The position numbers and the translations under genes were made by a program. A stretch of 53,386 nt of DNA from Roseobacter sp. (lineage in GTDB: Bacteria; Pseudomonadota; Alphaproteobacteria; Rhodobacterales; Rhodobacteraceae). Every line of letters starts with the position of its first letter. Positions within the stretch are counted from its first letter, which is position 1. Below the pieces are notes generated by a model. That model made no database searches. It was not told the DNA's origin and worked only from the letters and a program-made list of their open reading frames with translations. Positions 25,964 through 35,665 of this stretch are shown one piece after another. The stretch lies in contig JAGXHA010000014.1 in NCBI GenBank assembly GCA_024636475.1, positions 1 to 53,386 on the forward strand, read 5' to 3'.

Positions 25964-27094
25964 CTACAGATCACCCAGCCAGCATGTTGCGGATAGATCA
26001 TCGTTGATCCAGATCATATCTTTAGCGTTCATCCCCACGGTTTTGTCGCGCAATAGGCCGGCAGGGATCACTGTCGCACGGGCCAGCGCGCGCTCAAGCG
26101 GGTCGCCCACTTCTTTCACCATGAAACGAATAGCCTGAGGCATGGTTAAATCAGCTCCGGCCAATGTCCCGTCCGCAAGTGTAAGCCTGCCGCGATCACG
26201 CAGAATTTCACGCCCGTTCAGTCTGAAGCCGGTGATCTTTGACCCCGCCGTGGCCATGGCATCTGTCACAAGAAATACGTCGCTTGGCCCTTTGTTCGAC
26301 GCCAAAGCCATCCGTATCATGGCGGGGTGAACATGCACTCCATCGGCAATCAGCCCGGAAGCAGCATTCCGATGATCCAGCGCGGCACCGACCAGACCAG
26401 GTGCGCGGGCTTGTGGCTGGCTCATCGCGTTGAACAAATGCGTGGCACACCGGGCCCCCGCATCAAAAGCAGCCATCGCCGTGTCATAGTCGCTGTCACT
26501 GTGCCCCAGTGATACAAGTATGCCAGCGCCCGACATCGCCTTGATCTGCGCAGGCGTCGCGTTTTCTGGAGCGACTGTGACCATCAGATTGGGAATACGG
26601 TCGGCTGCGGCCAATAGCGTTGCCAGATCGCGATCTTGCATGGGGCGGATCAGTACTCCGTCATGAGCACCTTTGCGGGCAATAGAAAGATGTGGCCCCT
26701 CAAGGTGTAAACCGATCACTCCGGGCATGTTCTGGTCGATCGCCGCGACCACCGAAGCGATTGCTGCATCGGTGTGATCAGGCGTATCGGTAATCAGCGT
26801 CGGCAAAAACGCTGCCGTACCAAGCCCGCGATGCGCAGCGGCGATCGTGGCAAGTGTGTTCACATCTGGCGAGTCATTAAACATCACCCCGCCGCCACCA
26901 TTGACCTGCAAATCCACGAAACCGGGTGACAGGATGCCACCGTCTAGGGGGTGGCGCAGGCACCCCTCCGGCATCGCCCTTGGGGGGATGACGCTGGTTG
27001 TTCCATCCTGTGATACCAGCAGCACATGTCCGTCAATGATCGTGTTGCCGTCAAAGATGCGCGACCCGGTGTAGGCACATGGGGATGGGGTCAT
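25964..27094 (-). CDS. nagA: N-acetylglucosamine-6-phosphate deacetylase
   Basis: Cytoplasmic amidohydrolase of 376 residues that removes acetate from GlcNAc-6-phosphate. Metal and substrate motifs are visible: FVDLQVNGGGG near residues 56-66, the metal Glu in GLHLEGPHLS, His in LGHSD and HLFNAM, and the catalytic Asp in VTDAMATAG. It overlaps the upstream kinase gene by four bases (ATGA), so the two steps are coupled: kinase then deacetylase. The deaminase NagB is not in the window. Confidence 0.93.
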   Translation of the reverse strand: MTPSPCAYTGSRIFDGNTIIDGHVLLVSQDGTTSVIPPRAMPEGCLRHPLDGGILSPGFVDLQVNGGGGVMFNDSPDVNTLATIAAAHRGLGTAAFLPTLITDTPDHTDAAIASVVAAIDQNMPGVIGLHLEGPHLSIARKGAHDGVLIRPMQDRDLATLLAAADRIPNLMVTVAPENATPAQIKAMSGAGILVSLGHSDSDYDTAMAAFDAGARCATHLFNAMSQPQARAPGLVGAALDHRNAASGLIADGVHVHPAMIRMALASNKGPSDVFLVTDAMATAGSKITGFRLNGREILRDRGRLTLADGTLAGADLTMPQAIRFMVKEVGDPLERALARATVIPAGLLRDKTVGMNAKDMIWINDDLSATCWLGDL

Positions 27095-27966
27095 CGGGTT
27101 CCTGCGCGCATCGCAAGGGCAAAAGCCCCGTCAACGGCGCGGCCCTTTTCAGGTTGCAGATTTTGGGTCATTTCATCTGGTAAATAGGCCGCATAATGGG
27201 CGCCGACGCCACCCGACAGGCACAAGACATCTCGTGGGTGATAGTCCAAAGCTGTCAATGCGCTTTGCAAATAGTCTGCGCCACGTTGCATCAGGCGCGC
27301 ACCAATCGCATCACCTGACGCCGCGGTTTCAACAACATCGGGTGCAAGTGTCGCGAAATCTCCGGGCCTTGCCTTGAGGCTGAACTGCACGATGCCCGCG
27401 CCGCCCCCCAGCTTGGCTAGCATCCGGTCAGACAAGGGGCTTGCAGGCAAAATACCATCGACCACCAGCAAGGTTTGTTCCAGCGCGCCGTGGCCCAACC
27501 AGGCACCCGACGCCTGATCCGAAACCTGATAACACCACCCCCCGATGCAGGTTTGAATGCCCGCGCGCTGACGCGCGATAATCGTACCGGTGCCAAGCGC
27601 AATGACAAAGCCATCTTGTTCGCCGATGGCCCCTACAATCGTTGTTGTGGTGTCTTCGGTGACGACGCTTTTGCCAAAGGGCATAAGCTCGGCGACCCGC
27701 CTGCCGACATCAGGCCCAGTATATCCGGCCAGCCCCAGATGGGCGACGGCGTGCTCCATTTGGCTGACGTCATGGCCTGCGTCCTTTATTGCGGCCTTCG
27801 TCGCGTTCAGAATATTATGGACGGCCTCTTCCAGATTGGTGCTGACATTTCCATGGCTGCCTTTGGCTTCGGCAAGAATGCCGTGTTCAATGGTGCCGAC
27901 GGCAACGCGGCAACCGGTGCCGCCGCCGTCCACGCCAATAATCAAGGTGAGCTGTCTATCAGTCAT
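27091..27966 (-). CDS. BadF/BadG/BcrA/BcrD-type sugar kinase, probable N-acetylglucosamine kinase
   Basis: ASKHA-fold kinase of 291 residues. The phosphate-1 loop IGVDGGGTGCRVAVG is at the N-terminus, and an adenosine-motif GGVGAHY lies near the end. Members of this family next to nagA usually phosphorylate GlcNAc, and the four-base overlap with nagA supports that. It is divergent from edd, with the LacI-type palindrome in the shared 172-base region. The reading frame is intact and of normal length. Confidence 0.82.
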   Translation of the reverse strand: MTDRQLTLIIGVDGGGTGCRVAVGTIEHGILAEAKGSHGNVSTNLEEAVHNILNATKAAIKDAGHDVSQMEHAVAHLGLAGYTGPDVGRRVAELMPFGKSVVTEDTTTTIVGAIGEQDGFVIALGTGTIIARQRAGIQTCIGGWCYQVSDQASGAWLGHGALEQTLLVVDGILPASPLSDRMLAKLGGGAGIVQFSLKARPGDFATLAPDVVETAASGDAIGARLMQRGADYLQSALTALDYHPRDVLCLSGGVGAHYAAYLPDEMTQNLQPEKGRAVDGAFALAMRAGTR

Positions 27967-28070
27967 CGGCTTTGTCTAAGATACCTGTTTTGTCGGGGAA
28001 AGAGAATTTTCCCGCTTAGGGGAAAAGCATCTGTGCGAGTCCATTTGCAAATCCTGATCTTTGGTGCTAA

Positions 28071-28082
28071 GTTAGCGCTAAC
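28071..28082. promoter_or_regulatory. LacI/GalR-family operator palindrome
   Basis: The 12-base perfect palindrome GTTAGCGCTAAC has the central CG typical of LacI/GalR operators. It is in the divergent region between the sugar-kinase gene (start 27966) and edd (start 28139), 57 bases before the edd start codon. No LacI-type regulator is encoded in the window. It could control either or both operons. Confidence 0.7.
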
Positions 28083-28138
28083 ATTAATTGGCGCATACAA
28101 CATTTGTAAGCAAAGATTGATCAGGAGGGGAAAATACC

Positions 28139-29938
28139 ATGCTGAACGAAACTGTCACCCGCGTTACCGACCGGATCATTGAACGAAGTGCGCAAGGCCG
28201 CCAAGCATACCTTGGCCGGATGCGCGGCGCGGCAGAGCAAGGCCCTGCACGGGCACATCTGTCATGCAGTGGTCAGGCCCATGCCTTTGCCGGGGCTGGC
28301 CCAGATCAGAATGCCTTGGCCACCAAGTCAGCGGGCAATATTGGCATCATCACCACCTATAACGACATGTTGTCTGCCCACCAGCCGTTCGAACGTTTCC
28401 CTGAGATCATCCGTGACGCGGCCCGCGCGGTTGACGGCACAGCCCAGGTTGCAGGCGGCGTTCCGGCGATGTGCGACGGTGTTACCCAAGGCACGCCGGG
28501 GATGGAGTTGAGCCTGTTTTCGCGCGATGTCATCGCCATGGCTGCCGGTGTGGGTCTAAGCCATAACACCTTTGATTCCGCAGTGTTCCTGGGGGTCTGT
28601 GACAAGATCGTGCCTGGATTGGTGATCGCCGCCCAAGCCTTTGGTCATCTTCCAGCGATCTTTTTACCTGCCGGTCCGATGACCTCTGGCATCTCGAACG
28701 ACGAGAAGGCGGTTGTGCGTGAGAAATTCGCATCTGGCGACGCCACCCGCGAAGAATTGATGGCCTCAGAGATGGCCGCGTATCACGGACCGGGCACATG
28801 CACCTTCTACGGCACAGCGAACACAAATCAGATGTTGATGGAGTTTATGGGCCTGCACCTGCCGGGCGCGTCCTTTGTGAACCCGAACACGCCTTTGCGC
28901 GATGCGCTGACCGTTGCAGGCGCACAGCGCGCGCTGGCGATCAGCCACTTGGGCGATGAATATACGCCAGTCTGCGATGTGCTGGATGAAAAGGCATATG
29001 TAAACGGCATCGTTGGCCTGCACGCCACAGGTGGGTCTACCAACCTGTTGATCCACTTGGTCGCAATGGCGCGGGCCGGTGGTATCATTCTGGATTGGCA
29101 GGATTTTTCCGATCTGGCCGATGTGACGCCGCTGCTGGCACGGGTCTACCCCAACGGTCTGGCGGATGTGAATCATTTCCACGCTGCGGGCGGTCTGGGC
29201 TTCATGATCGGGCAATTGCTAAGCGGCGGCTTGCTGCACAGCGACGTGAAAACAATAGCCGGTGACGGGCTTGAGCGCTATACACAAGACCCCAAGCTGA
29301 AAGAGGGTAGCGTTGAATGGGTCGCTGGCCCGACCGATACCTTGAACGACAAGATCCTGCGTCCGATCAGCGATCCGTTCCAGCCGACCGGCGGTCTAAA
29401 ACGCCTTGCCGGAGGTTTGGGCAACGCCGTGACGAAGGTGTCAGCAGTTAAGCCGGAACACCATATCGTCGAAGCACCTGCGCGGGTCTTTCACGATCAG
29501 GAATCTGTCCAAGCGGCTTATAAAAACGGCGAGTTCAAGGAAGATGTTGTGGTTGTTGTCCGCTTTCAGGGACCAAAAGCCAACGGTATGCCCGAGCTTC
29601 ACAGCCTGACGCCAGTTTTGGCGAACCTGCAAGCCAAGGGTCTGAAGGTCGCATTGGTCACTGACGGGCGCATGTCGGGCGCGTCAGGCAAAGTGCTAAG
29701 CGCGATCCACGTTTGCCCCGAAGCGTTGGACGGCGGGCCCATTGCACGCATTCAAGACGGTGATGTGATCCGGGTCGATGCCCGGAACGGTGCGCTAGAA
29801 GTAATGACGCCCGGCGCTTTGGACCGCGATTGCGTGACCGCAGATATGTCTGGCAATGCCCACGGCCAAGGCCGCGATCTGTTTACCAACTTTCGCCTGA
29901 ATGTAGGTGCCGCAGATACTGGCGCCAGCAGCATTTGA
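28139..29938 (+). CDS. edd: Phosphogluconate dehydratase
   Basis: First enzyme of the Entner-Doudoroff pathway, 599 residues, turning 6-phosphogluconate into KDPG. It belongs to the IlvD/Edd iron-sulfur dehydratases: the cluster cysteines are visible in AMCDGVTQGTPGM and GVCDKIVPG, and TDGRMSGASGKV is the C-terminal signature. AGGAGGGG precedes the ATG. eda follows after 21 bases, so the two form the usual pathway pair, probably under the upstream LacI-type site. Confidence 0.96.
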   Translation: MLNETVTRVTDRIIERSAQGRQAYLGRMRGAAEQGPARAHLSCSGQAHAFAGAGPDQNALATKSAGNIGIITTYNDMLSAHQPFERFPEIIRDAARAVDGTAQVAGGVPAMCDGVTQGTPGMELSLFSRDVIAMAAGVGLSHNTFDSAVFLGVCDKIVPGLVIAAQAFGHLPAIFLPAGPMTSGISNDEKAVVREKFASGDATREELMASEMAAYHGPGTCTFYGTANTNQMLMEFMGLHLPGASFVNPNTPLRDALTVAGAQRALAISHLGDEYTPVCDVLDEKAYVNGIVGLHATGGSTNLLIHLVAMARAGGIILDWQDFSDLADVTPLLARVYPNGLADVNHFHAAGGLGFMIGQLLSGGLLHSDVKTIAGDGLERYTQDPKLKEGSVEWVAGPTDTLNDKILRPISDPFQPTGGLKRLAGGLGNAVTKVSAVKPEHHIVEAPARVFHDQESVQAAYKNGEFKEDVVVVVRFQGPKANGMPELHSLTPVLANLQAKGLKVALVTDGRMSGASGKVLSAIHVCPEALDGGPIARIQDGDVIRVDARNGALEVMTPGALDRDCVTADMSGNAHGQGRDLFTNFRLNVGAADTGASSI

Positions 29939-29959
29939 TTTGAACAAAGGACGTTTCCC

Positions 29960-30601
29960 ATGACCCCCCAAACCGCCAGTGCCGCCGCCTATGAAATTTG
30001 CAAACGCGCCCCGATCGTGCCCGTGCTTGTTGTCCATGATGTAGCGCATGCCCGCCCCCTGGCCGAGGCGCTGGTCGCCGGTGGCTTGCCTGCGCTTGAG
30101 GTGACATTGCGCACCGATGCCGCGTTGGCCGTGATCGCAGAGATGGCTAAAGTTGAAGGTGGTATTGTTGGCGCAGGGACTTTGCTGACCGTCGACGATG
30201 TGAAGCGCGCAGTGGACGCGGGCGCGACATTTGGCGTGTCGCCGGGCGCTACCGATACGCTGCTGCAAGCCGCCGAAGATCTGGATCTGCCGATGCTGCC
30301 CGGTGCTGCCACCGCATCAGAGGCGATGCGCCTGCTTGAGCGCGGCTATGATATGCTGAAGTTCTTCCCGGCCGAGGCTTCAGGTGGTGCACCTGCTTTG
30401 AAAGCACTTGCCTCGCCCCTGCCGCAGATCCGCTTTTGCCCCACCGGTGGCGTGAGCACTGCCAACGCCGAAAGCTACCTGTCGCTGCCAAACGTGGTCT
30501 GCGCAGGCGGCAGTTGGGTCGCCCCCGATGATTTGGTGCGCGCAGGCGACTGGGCCGCGATCACGGAACTGGCCCGCGCAGCCAGCCAGTTGGGCCGCTA
30601 A
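29960..30601 (+). CDS. eda: KDPG aldolase (2-keto-3-deoxy-6-phosphogluconate aldolase)
   Basis: Class I aldolase of 213 residues that splits KDPG into pyruvate and glyceraldehyde-3-phosphate. Visible are VTLRTDAAL with the preceding catalytic Glu (EVTLR), the phosphate-binding GAGT, and the Schiff-base lysine in MLKFFPAEASGG. AAAGGACG lies upstream. It forms the edd-eda operon. Its stop overlaps the convergent regulator by four bases. Confidence 0.95.
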   Translation: MTPQTASAAAYEICKRAPIVPVLVVHDVAHARPLAEALVAGGLPALEVTLRTDAALAVIAEMAKVEGGIVGAGTLLTVDDVKRAVDAGATFGVSPGATDTLLQAAEDLDLPMLPGAATASEAMRLLERGYDMLKFFPAEASGGAPALKALASPLPQIRFCPTGGVSTANAESYLSLPNVVCAGGSWVAPDDLVRAGDWAAITELARAASQLGR

Positions 30602-31122
30602 AGCGAAGCTGCGGCGCGGCTGGCCTGATCATACTGACCTGAAATTGCCCGAAGATGGGCGGCGATGTCACGCAGATCGTCGCCATTGATGTCGGTCCGG
30701 CTCAGGTTGTCGATCAGGCAGGTATTGCGCACAGCGCGGTAAGCGTCGATCAGCTCTGCCCCCTTGGCAGAAGTGCGATAAAAGACTTCCTTGCCGCGTT
30801 TGTCTGCCTCTAGCAGTTCCGATTTCAACAGTTTGCGAAGCGCGTAGTTAACCGTATGTGTGTCTTCGATATTCAGCATAAAGCAGATATCGGTCAGCCG
30901 TTTTTCACGGCCCCGATGGTTTGTATTGTGCAAGACGAGAATTTCCAGCGATGTCAAATCTGCATTTCCGGCCGCTGCCATGCAGCGCGTCATCCATCGG
31001 CTGAACGCATTATACGCAATGATCATCCCATACTCGAGTTCGGAAGCCTCCCAGCCCTCTCCCTCCGCGAGGTGGCGTGACGAGACGATCCGGCGGGACG
31101 GGTGCGATTTTGGGTCTGACAT
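30598..31122 (-). CDS. Winged-helix (MarR-like) transcription regulator
   Basis: Protein of 174 residues with a MarR-like winged-helix core. Helices around residues 30-75 lead to LTDICFMLNIEDTHTVNYALRKL (recognition helix region) and a wing at KRGKEVFYRTSAKG. The effector is unknown. It is convergent with eda and divergent from the LpxR-like gene, with a perfect inverted repeat in the shared upstream region that could be its own operator. It need not regulate edd-eda. Confidence 0.8.
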   Translation of the reverse strand: MSDPKSHPSRRIVSSRHLAEGEGWEASELEYGMIIAYNAFSRWMTRCMAAAGNADLTSLEILVLHNTNHRGREKRLTDICFMLNIEDTHTVNYALRKLLKSELLEADKRGKEVFYRTSAKGAELIDAYRAVRNTCLIDNLSRTDINGDDLRDIAAHLRAISGQYDQASRAAASL

Positions 31123-31181
31123 TGAGCCTCCATGGCTTGATTTTCTATCAATACGTTAGCGAAATGACAGTGTGTTGCAAT

Positions 31182-31208
31182 GTTTTGAGCACGGCTTGGC
31201 CTCAAAAC
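31182..31208. promoter_or_regulatory. Inverted repeat in the regulator/LpxR divergent region
   Basis: Perfect 8-bp arms GTTTTGAG (31182-31189) and CTCAAAAC (31201-31208) are separated by 11 bases, about 60 bases upstream of the regulator start. Symmetry and location suit an operator for the adjacent MarR-like protein. A transcript hairpin is the alternative. Confidence 0.35.
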
Positions 31209-31316
31209 TGGCGCATTTCCGGTACAGGTTCTGGTAACCAAAGGCGCAAGCCCCTCTCATTTCCAGAATCGCCCGACCCAAGACTGCTTTGGGCCGGCAC
31301 TGCTGCAGGATAGAAT

Positions 31317-32234
31317 ATGTTTCGTTTGATTGCTGCGATGTTGATTGCGTCGTTTATTGCCCCGCCCGCTGCAGATGCAGCTGATCGCAGCCGTCTTGGC
31401 TATGGCCGTTTGATCACCAATGACTTTCTGGGCGATATGCAAGACCGCGAGCGCACTGGTTCTGTCATGTCTTCGCGGGTTTGGGGGCCTGAATGGAAGG
31501 GTACTTTGCCCACGGAATTTGGTGATTTGATTGAATTGCGTTTGGGCATGGAAGTGCTTGCGCCCGAAAATCTGGTCACTCCCTTGCCCGGCACGCGTCC
31601 ATGGGCGGGGGTATTGTCAGCTGGAATCCATTCGCATTTCCGCCATCAATCTGTGGAATTTGCCGCTGGAGCATCGGTGTATATCACTGGCGCGCAAACC
31701 GGACTTGGCCGTTTGCAAAAACAATTCCATGAATTTATCGGCGACCCGCCTCCGTCGAACGTGACGCTGAAAACTCAGATCGGGAATGGGTTTCACCCCA
31801 CCGTTCGGATCGAAGCGGCGCGCGTCTTTGATCTGGGCACCAGCAGCACGATCCGCCCGTTCATCGAAGGGCAGGCCGGGATTGAAAGCTTCATGCGCGC
31901 TGGCGTAGATTTTACCTATGGCAACGTTGGTAAAGGCGAGCTTTTGGTACGCGACCACACGTCTGGCCATCGCTACCGCGTGATCCAGAACACAACGAAC
32001 ACCGGTTTTAGCTTTGTTGCCGGTGCCGATATTGCCTATGTAAGTGAAAGTACGTTTCTGCCCCAAAGCCGGGGCTACCTGTTGTCTGATCACCGCGACC
32101 GCGCCCGCTTGGGTGTGCATTGGCAGGGTCAGGATGCCTCTGCCTTTTACGGCGTGACATGGTTGGGGAAAGAATACGACGCCCAGCCAAGCGATCAAGT
32201 CGTCGGGTCTCTGCGTGTTAACCTGAAGTTTTGA
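31317..32234 (+). CDS. LpxR-family (DUF2219) outer-membrane lipid A deacylase-like protein
   Basis: Protein of 305 residues with a signal peptide at about 1-22 (ADA-AD). The mature start GYGRLITNDFLGDMQDRERTGS matches the LpxR/DUF2219 family pattern, where the conserved Asn, Asp and Thr residues bind calcium and form the active site. Alternating amphipathic strands and the C-terminal Phe (LRVNLKF) fit a 12-stranded outer-membrane barrel. LpxR removes the 3'-acyloxyacyl chain of lipid A. Activity here is by family only, and catalytic residues were not all verified. Confidence 0.72.
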   Translation: MFRLIAAMLIASFIAPPAADAADRSRLGYGRLITNDFLGDMQDRERTGSVMSSRVWGPEWKGTLPTEFGDLIELRLGMEVLAPENLVTPLPGTRPWAGVLSAGIHSHFRHQSVEFAAGASVYITGAQTGLGRLQKQFHEFIGDPPPSNVTLKTQIGNGFHPTVRIEAARVFDLGTSSTIRPFIEGQAGIESFMRAGVDFTYGNVGKGELLVRDHTSGHRYRVIQNTTNTGFSFVAGADIAYVSESTFLPQSRGYLLSDHRDRARLGVHWQGQDASAFYGVTWLGKEYDAQPSDQVVGSLRVNLKF

Positions 32235-32414
32235 AGCACCAGATATGGCGTGCTTCCATTCACAAACCACAAGACCTTGATGCGCGCTTTGATGACTTTG
32301 ACGTGGTTTCCCTTTTTCAGGGGCTCAAAGCCCTTGTAAAATATAGTCTTCCCAGATCTTTGTAATTTTGTTACCCTAAAACATAATAAAAAACGATGAG
32401 GCAGCAGAACAGTG

Positions 32415-33488
32415 ATGAAAACGGGCTTTAGAGGCACGTTTGTCATAAGCTGGTCGCAAACAGAAATAGACGGGCTTGAGGCCGCGCCGGTGCAATCTCT
32501 TGAAGTGGGGGCTGCATGGGCATGGAGAGGCGACGCAATACGCGTTGACGGCCCTTCTGAAGTATTGCGGCTGGACCAGGCAGATGGCGCAGAAGATCTT
32601 CGCAAGCGGGCTGCTCGCATGGTGCACCGCTTGGTCGGTGCCGCGCTTGATCAAGAAGCGCCCCCGGTTCGCAAAGATCGCAGCAGCGAAAAATTTACCG
32701 CATTGATGGACAACAGTTTCGTCGTCACCGACGGCGGAAGAAGCTACACCGTGACGCTGATCGAGGTCGGCGGTGGCAGCCAGCCCCTGTTGATGTTCCT
32801 TGATGAGATTCCACCCCGCAACAGCGATCTGTGGATCGTTCACCACACGCTGGGCGCCAGGTCGATGGACAAGGACGCGCAACAAAGCGGTGGTGTGATT
32901 TGCTTTACGCCCGGCACGATTATCCGCACGGATGAGGGGGCCAGCAGGATCGAAGACCTGCGCGAAGGCGATCTGATCCAGACTAAAGACAACGGGATGC
33001 AGCCGGTTCGATGGATCGGCAAACGCAGAATGAGCGGTGCGCGCTTGTTCGCGATGCCCCAATTGCGGCCCGTGCGCTTTCACGCAAACGCGCTTGGCCT
33101 GGCGCGACCGGATCAGGATTTGCTGGTATCGCCAAGCCACCGGATGCTGATCAAGGGTGATGTCGCGCAAACCTTGTTCAATACCAACGAAGTTTTGGTG
33201 ACGGCACGGGATTTGATCAACGGTTCAAGCGTCACGGTCGACACACAGATGCGCGAGGTGACGTATATTCACCTCTTGTTGGACACGCATCATATTATGT
33301 GGGCGAATGGGGTCGAAACCGAGAGTTTCCATCCGGCTTCAGCGGCGCTTGATACTTTGGATGCATCAGACCGCAGCCGGTTAATGGAAGAATACCCAAA
33401 TCTGAAGTTTGACCCTCACATCTATGGCAGCTATGCGCGCCGAAACCTGTCGGCGTCTGAGGCTGCAATTCTAGGCCATGCAGCCTAG
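32415..33488 (+). CDS. Hint-domain protein
   Basis: Protein of 357 residues. Residues 1-140 are a family-specific N-terminal region, and residues about 161-300 are a Hint_2 domain, the self-processing fold of inteins and hedgehog proteins. The block-A start VICFTPGTII places the nucleophile Cys163, and the second block has SPSHRMLI with its His. Such stand-alone Hint proteins are common in Rhodobacterales and sometimes linked to secreted calcium-binding proteins, but here none is adjacent. A GTG three bases upstream of the chosen ATG is an alternative start. Confidence 0.85.
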   Translation: MKTGFRGTFVISWSQTEIDGLEAAPVQSLEVGAAWAWRGDAIRVDGPSEVLRLDQADGAEDLRKRAARMVHRLVGAALDQEAPPVRKDRSSEKFTALMDNSFVVTDGGRSYTVTLIEVGGGSQPLLMFLDEIPPRNSDLWIVHHTLGARSMDKDAQQSGGVICFTPGTIIRTDEGASRIEDLREGDLIQTKDNGMQPVRWIGKRRMSGARLFAMPQLRPVRFHANALGLARPDQDLLVSPSHRMLIKGDVAQTLFNTNEVLVTARDLINGSSVTVDTQMREVTYIHLLLDTHHIMWANGVETESFHPASAALDTLDASDRSRLMEEYPNLKFDPHIYGSYARRNLSASEAAILGHAA

Positions 33489-33504
33489 GGCAGAAAAGAC
33501 AACC

Positions 33505-34074
33505 CTAGCTGTCGGATGACTCCTCGATCAGCGCTTTGATGATCGACTTGGCGCTCTCGCTTGACCAATTCGCGTCACCGCGCAGACGCGCAATCTCTTG
33601 GCCTTCGCGGTTCATGATCACCGTGATGGGCAATCCGAAAATCCCCATTTGGCTTGCCAAAGCTTGCTTTGGATCTTGATGGCGCGGCAGACTGTCAACG
33701 CCCGCTTCTTCGAAGAACCGAATGATCCCCTCGGGCGAGTTGCGGCCCGTGGCAATGGTGAGCACTTCGAAATCATCACCGCCAAATTCCTTTTGCAAGG
33801 CATTCAGCTGTGGCATTTCCTTGCGGCAAGGGGCGCACCATGTGGCCCAGAAGTTGATCAGTACATATTTGCCGTTCCAGTCTTCCAATGTCGCTGTGCC
33901 CCCGTCATCGGCCAGATCGAAGGCCACGGTCGAGGTTGCTACAGGCGCGTCATGCACGACGAGTTTTTTCATATCCCCATCCCGCAGGGCGGCGATGTCG
34001 GCGCTTTGGGCAAAGCTGGGGTTTGCACCGAGGGCAAGGGCCGTATAAACGAGCGCGAGCATTACTTTTCTCAT
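33505..34074 (-). CDS. TlpA-family periplasmic thiol:disulfide reductase
   Basis: Exported thioredoxin-fold protein of 189 residues. A signal peptide covers about 1-22 (SFAQS), and the active site WCAPC has Cys80 and Cys83. The cis-Pro region FGLPITVI is present. TlpA proteins keep periplasmic cysteines reduced, for example for cytochrome c oxidase assembly. It is divergent from argH, an order I recall as usual in Rhodobacterales. It is distinct from the cytoplasmic thioredoxin-like domain near the selenoprotein. Confidence 0.9.
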   Translation of the reverse strand: MRKVMLALVYTALALGANPSFAQSADIAALRDGDMKKLVVHDAPVATSTVAFDLADDGGTATLEDWNGKYVLINFWATWCAPCRKEMPQLNALQKEFGGDDFEVLTIATGRNSPEGIIRFFEEAGVDSLPRHQDPKQALASQMGIFGLPITVIMNREGQEIARLRGDANWSSESAKSIIKALIEESSDS

Positions 34075-34097
34075 TTTTCCCTCCGAGGGGTTGCCTG

Positions 34098-35489
34098 ATG
34101 ACCGATACGACTTCGAACAAAATGTGGGGTGGCCGTTTTGCCGCCGGACCTGACGCGATCATGGAGGCAATCAATGCCTCGATCTCGTTTGACCAGCGCA
34201 TGGCCGCCCAGGACATTGCCGGGTCGCGCGCCCATGCCGCCATGTTGGCTGCACAGAACATTATTACTGATAGCGATGCAGACGCGATTGGGAAAGGCCT
34301 GCTCACGGTCTTGTCAGAGATCGAAGGTGGGACATTTCAGTTTTCGGCGGCGCTGGAAGACATTCACATGAATGTTGAGGCGCGGCTGAAAGAGGTCATA
34401 GGAGAGCCAGCAGGCCGCCTGCACACAGGTCGGTCGCGCAACGATCAGGTGGCGACAGATTTCAAGCTATGGGTGCGCGATCAATTTGACGCAGCGGAGA
34501 CCGGTTTGCTGGCGCTGATCCAAGCCCTGTTGGGTCAGGCAGAAGCCGGCGCCGATTGGGTGATGCCCGGTTTCACCCATTTGCAGACCGCACAGCCCGT
34601 GACCTGGGGCCATCATATGATGGCTTACGTCGAGATGTTTGGCCGCGATCTGAGCCGGATGCGCGACGCGCGTGCCCGCATGAACGAGTGCCCTTTGGGT
34701 GCAGCAGCCCTTGCTGGCACCTCTTTTCCCATCAACCGCGACATGACGGCGCATGCGCTTGGTTTTGACCGCCCCTCGGCAAATTCGCTGGACGCGGTCA
34801 GCGACCGGGATTTTGCCCTCGACTTCCTTGGTGCGGCGTCGATCTGTGCGATGCATCTTAGCCGTTTTGCGGAAGAGCTGGTGATCTGGTCTTCGGCGCA
34901 GTTTCGGTTTGTCAGCCTGTCGGATCGGTTCTCGACCGGGTCCAGCATTATGCCACAAAAGAAAAACCCCGATGCGGCAGAGCTGATCCGTGCCAAGATC
35001 GGGCGGATCATGGGGGCCAATGTGGCACTGATGATGGTGATGAAGGGGCTGCCGCTGGCCTATTCCAAAGACATGCAGGAAGACAAAGAACAGGTGTTTG
35101 ACGCCGCCGACAACCTGATGCTGGCTTTGGCCGCGATGGAGGGGATGGTCAAGGATATGTCCGCCAACCGCGACAGCCTTGCGGCGGCTGCGGGGTCTGG
35201 TTTTTCGACTGCGACAGATCTTGCTGATTGGTTGGTGCGCGTGTTGGGCTTGCCGTTTCGCGATGCGCATCACATCACCGGATCGCTGGTCGCTTTGGCT
35301 GAAAAGCAAGGATGCGACTTGCCTGATCTGACGCTTGAGCAGATGAAAACCGCCCATGATGGGATCACAAATGACGTGTTCGACGTGTTGGGAGTGGAAA
35401 ATTCTGTAAATTCGCGTATGTCCTACGGAGGGACAGCACCCGAGCAAGTCCGCGCGCAGGTGACCCGCTGGAAAGGGCTGATAGGATGA
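34098..35489 (+). CDS. argH: Argininosuccinate lyase
   Basis: Last enzyme of arginine biosynthesis, 463 residues, releasing fumarate and arginine. It belongs to the fumarase/aspartase superfamily: signature [25 protein letters not shown] and the [10 protein letters not shown] active-site segment are all present. The start is set at [14 protein letters not shown], the family beginning; the open frame upstream is antisense to tlpA. Its stop overlaps the next small lipoprotein gene by four bases. Confidence 0.96.
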   Translation: MTDTTSNKMWGGRFAAGPDAIMEAINASISFDQRMAAQDIAGSRAHAAMLAAQNIITDSDADAIGKGLLTVLSEIEGGTFQFSAALEDIHMNVEARLKEVIGEPAGRLHTGRSRNDQVATDFKLWVRDQFDAAETGLLALIQALLGQAEAGADWVMPGFTHLQTAQPVTWGHHMMAYVEMFGRDLSRMRDARARMNECPLGAAALAGTSFPINRDMTAHALGFDRPSANSLDAVSDRDFALDFLGAASICAMHLSRFAEELVIWSSAQFRFVSLSDRFSTGSSIMPQKKNPDAAELIRAKIGRIMGANVALMMVMKGLPLAYSKDMQEDKEQVFDAADNLMLALAAMEGMVKDMSANRDSLAAAAGSGFSTATDLADWLVRVLGLPFRDAHHITGSLVALAEKQGCDLPDLTLEQMKTAHDGITNDVFDVLGVENSVNSRMSYGGTAPEQVRAQVTRWKGLIG

Positions 35490-35665
35490 AACCGATTATT
35501 GCAATTGTATCACTCGCAGCTCTTGCCGCGTGCGGCGCTGACGGGGAGCCAACACCACCGCAAGTGGCGGGCCAAGTCACCATGTCGAGTTCGGGCGTTT
35601 CAATAGGGACTTGGGCGACCCTCAAACGCGGCCCTTTTCGTTTGGGCGTCGGGGGCGGGCTGTGA
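35486..35665 (+). CDS. Small lipoprotein downstream of argH
   Basis: Protein of 59 residues with a lipoprotein signal: hydrophobic [13 protein letters not shown] with the lipidated Cys at residue 16, then a short Pro-rich and Gly-rich polar tail. The ATG overlaps the argH stop (ATGA) and the TGA overlaps the GTG of the next lipoprotein gene, so all three are translationally chained. No known function; a conserved position after argH is what I recall for the group. Confidence 0.7.
   Translation: MKPIIAIVSLAALAACGADGEPTPPQVAGQVTMSSSGVSIGTWATLKRGPFRLGVGGGL

Noticed and set aside
32266..32336. Terminator after the LpxR-like gene
   Set aside because: A small hairpin (AGGGGCT/AGCCCTT) exists, but the T run is on its 5' side, the wrong side for the plus strand, and no minus-strand gene ends there.
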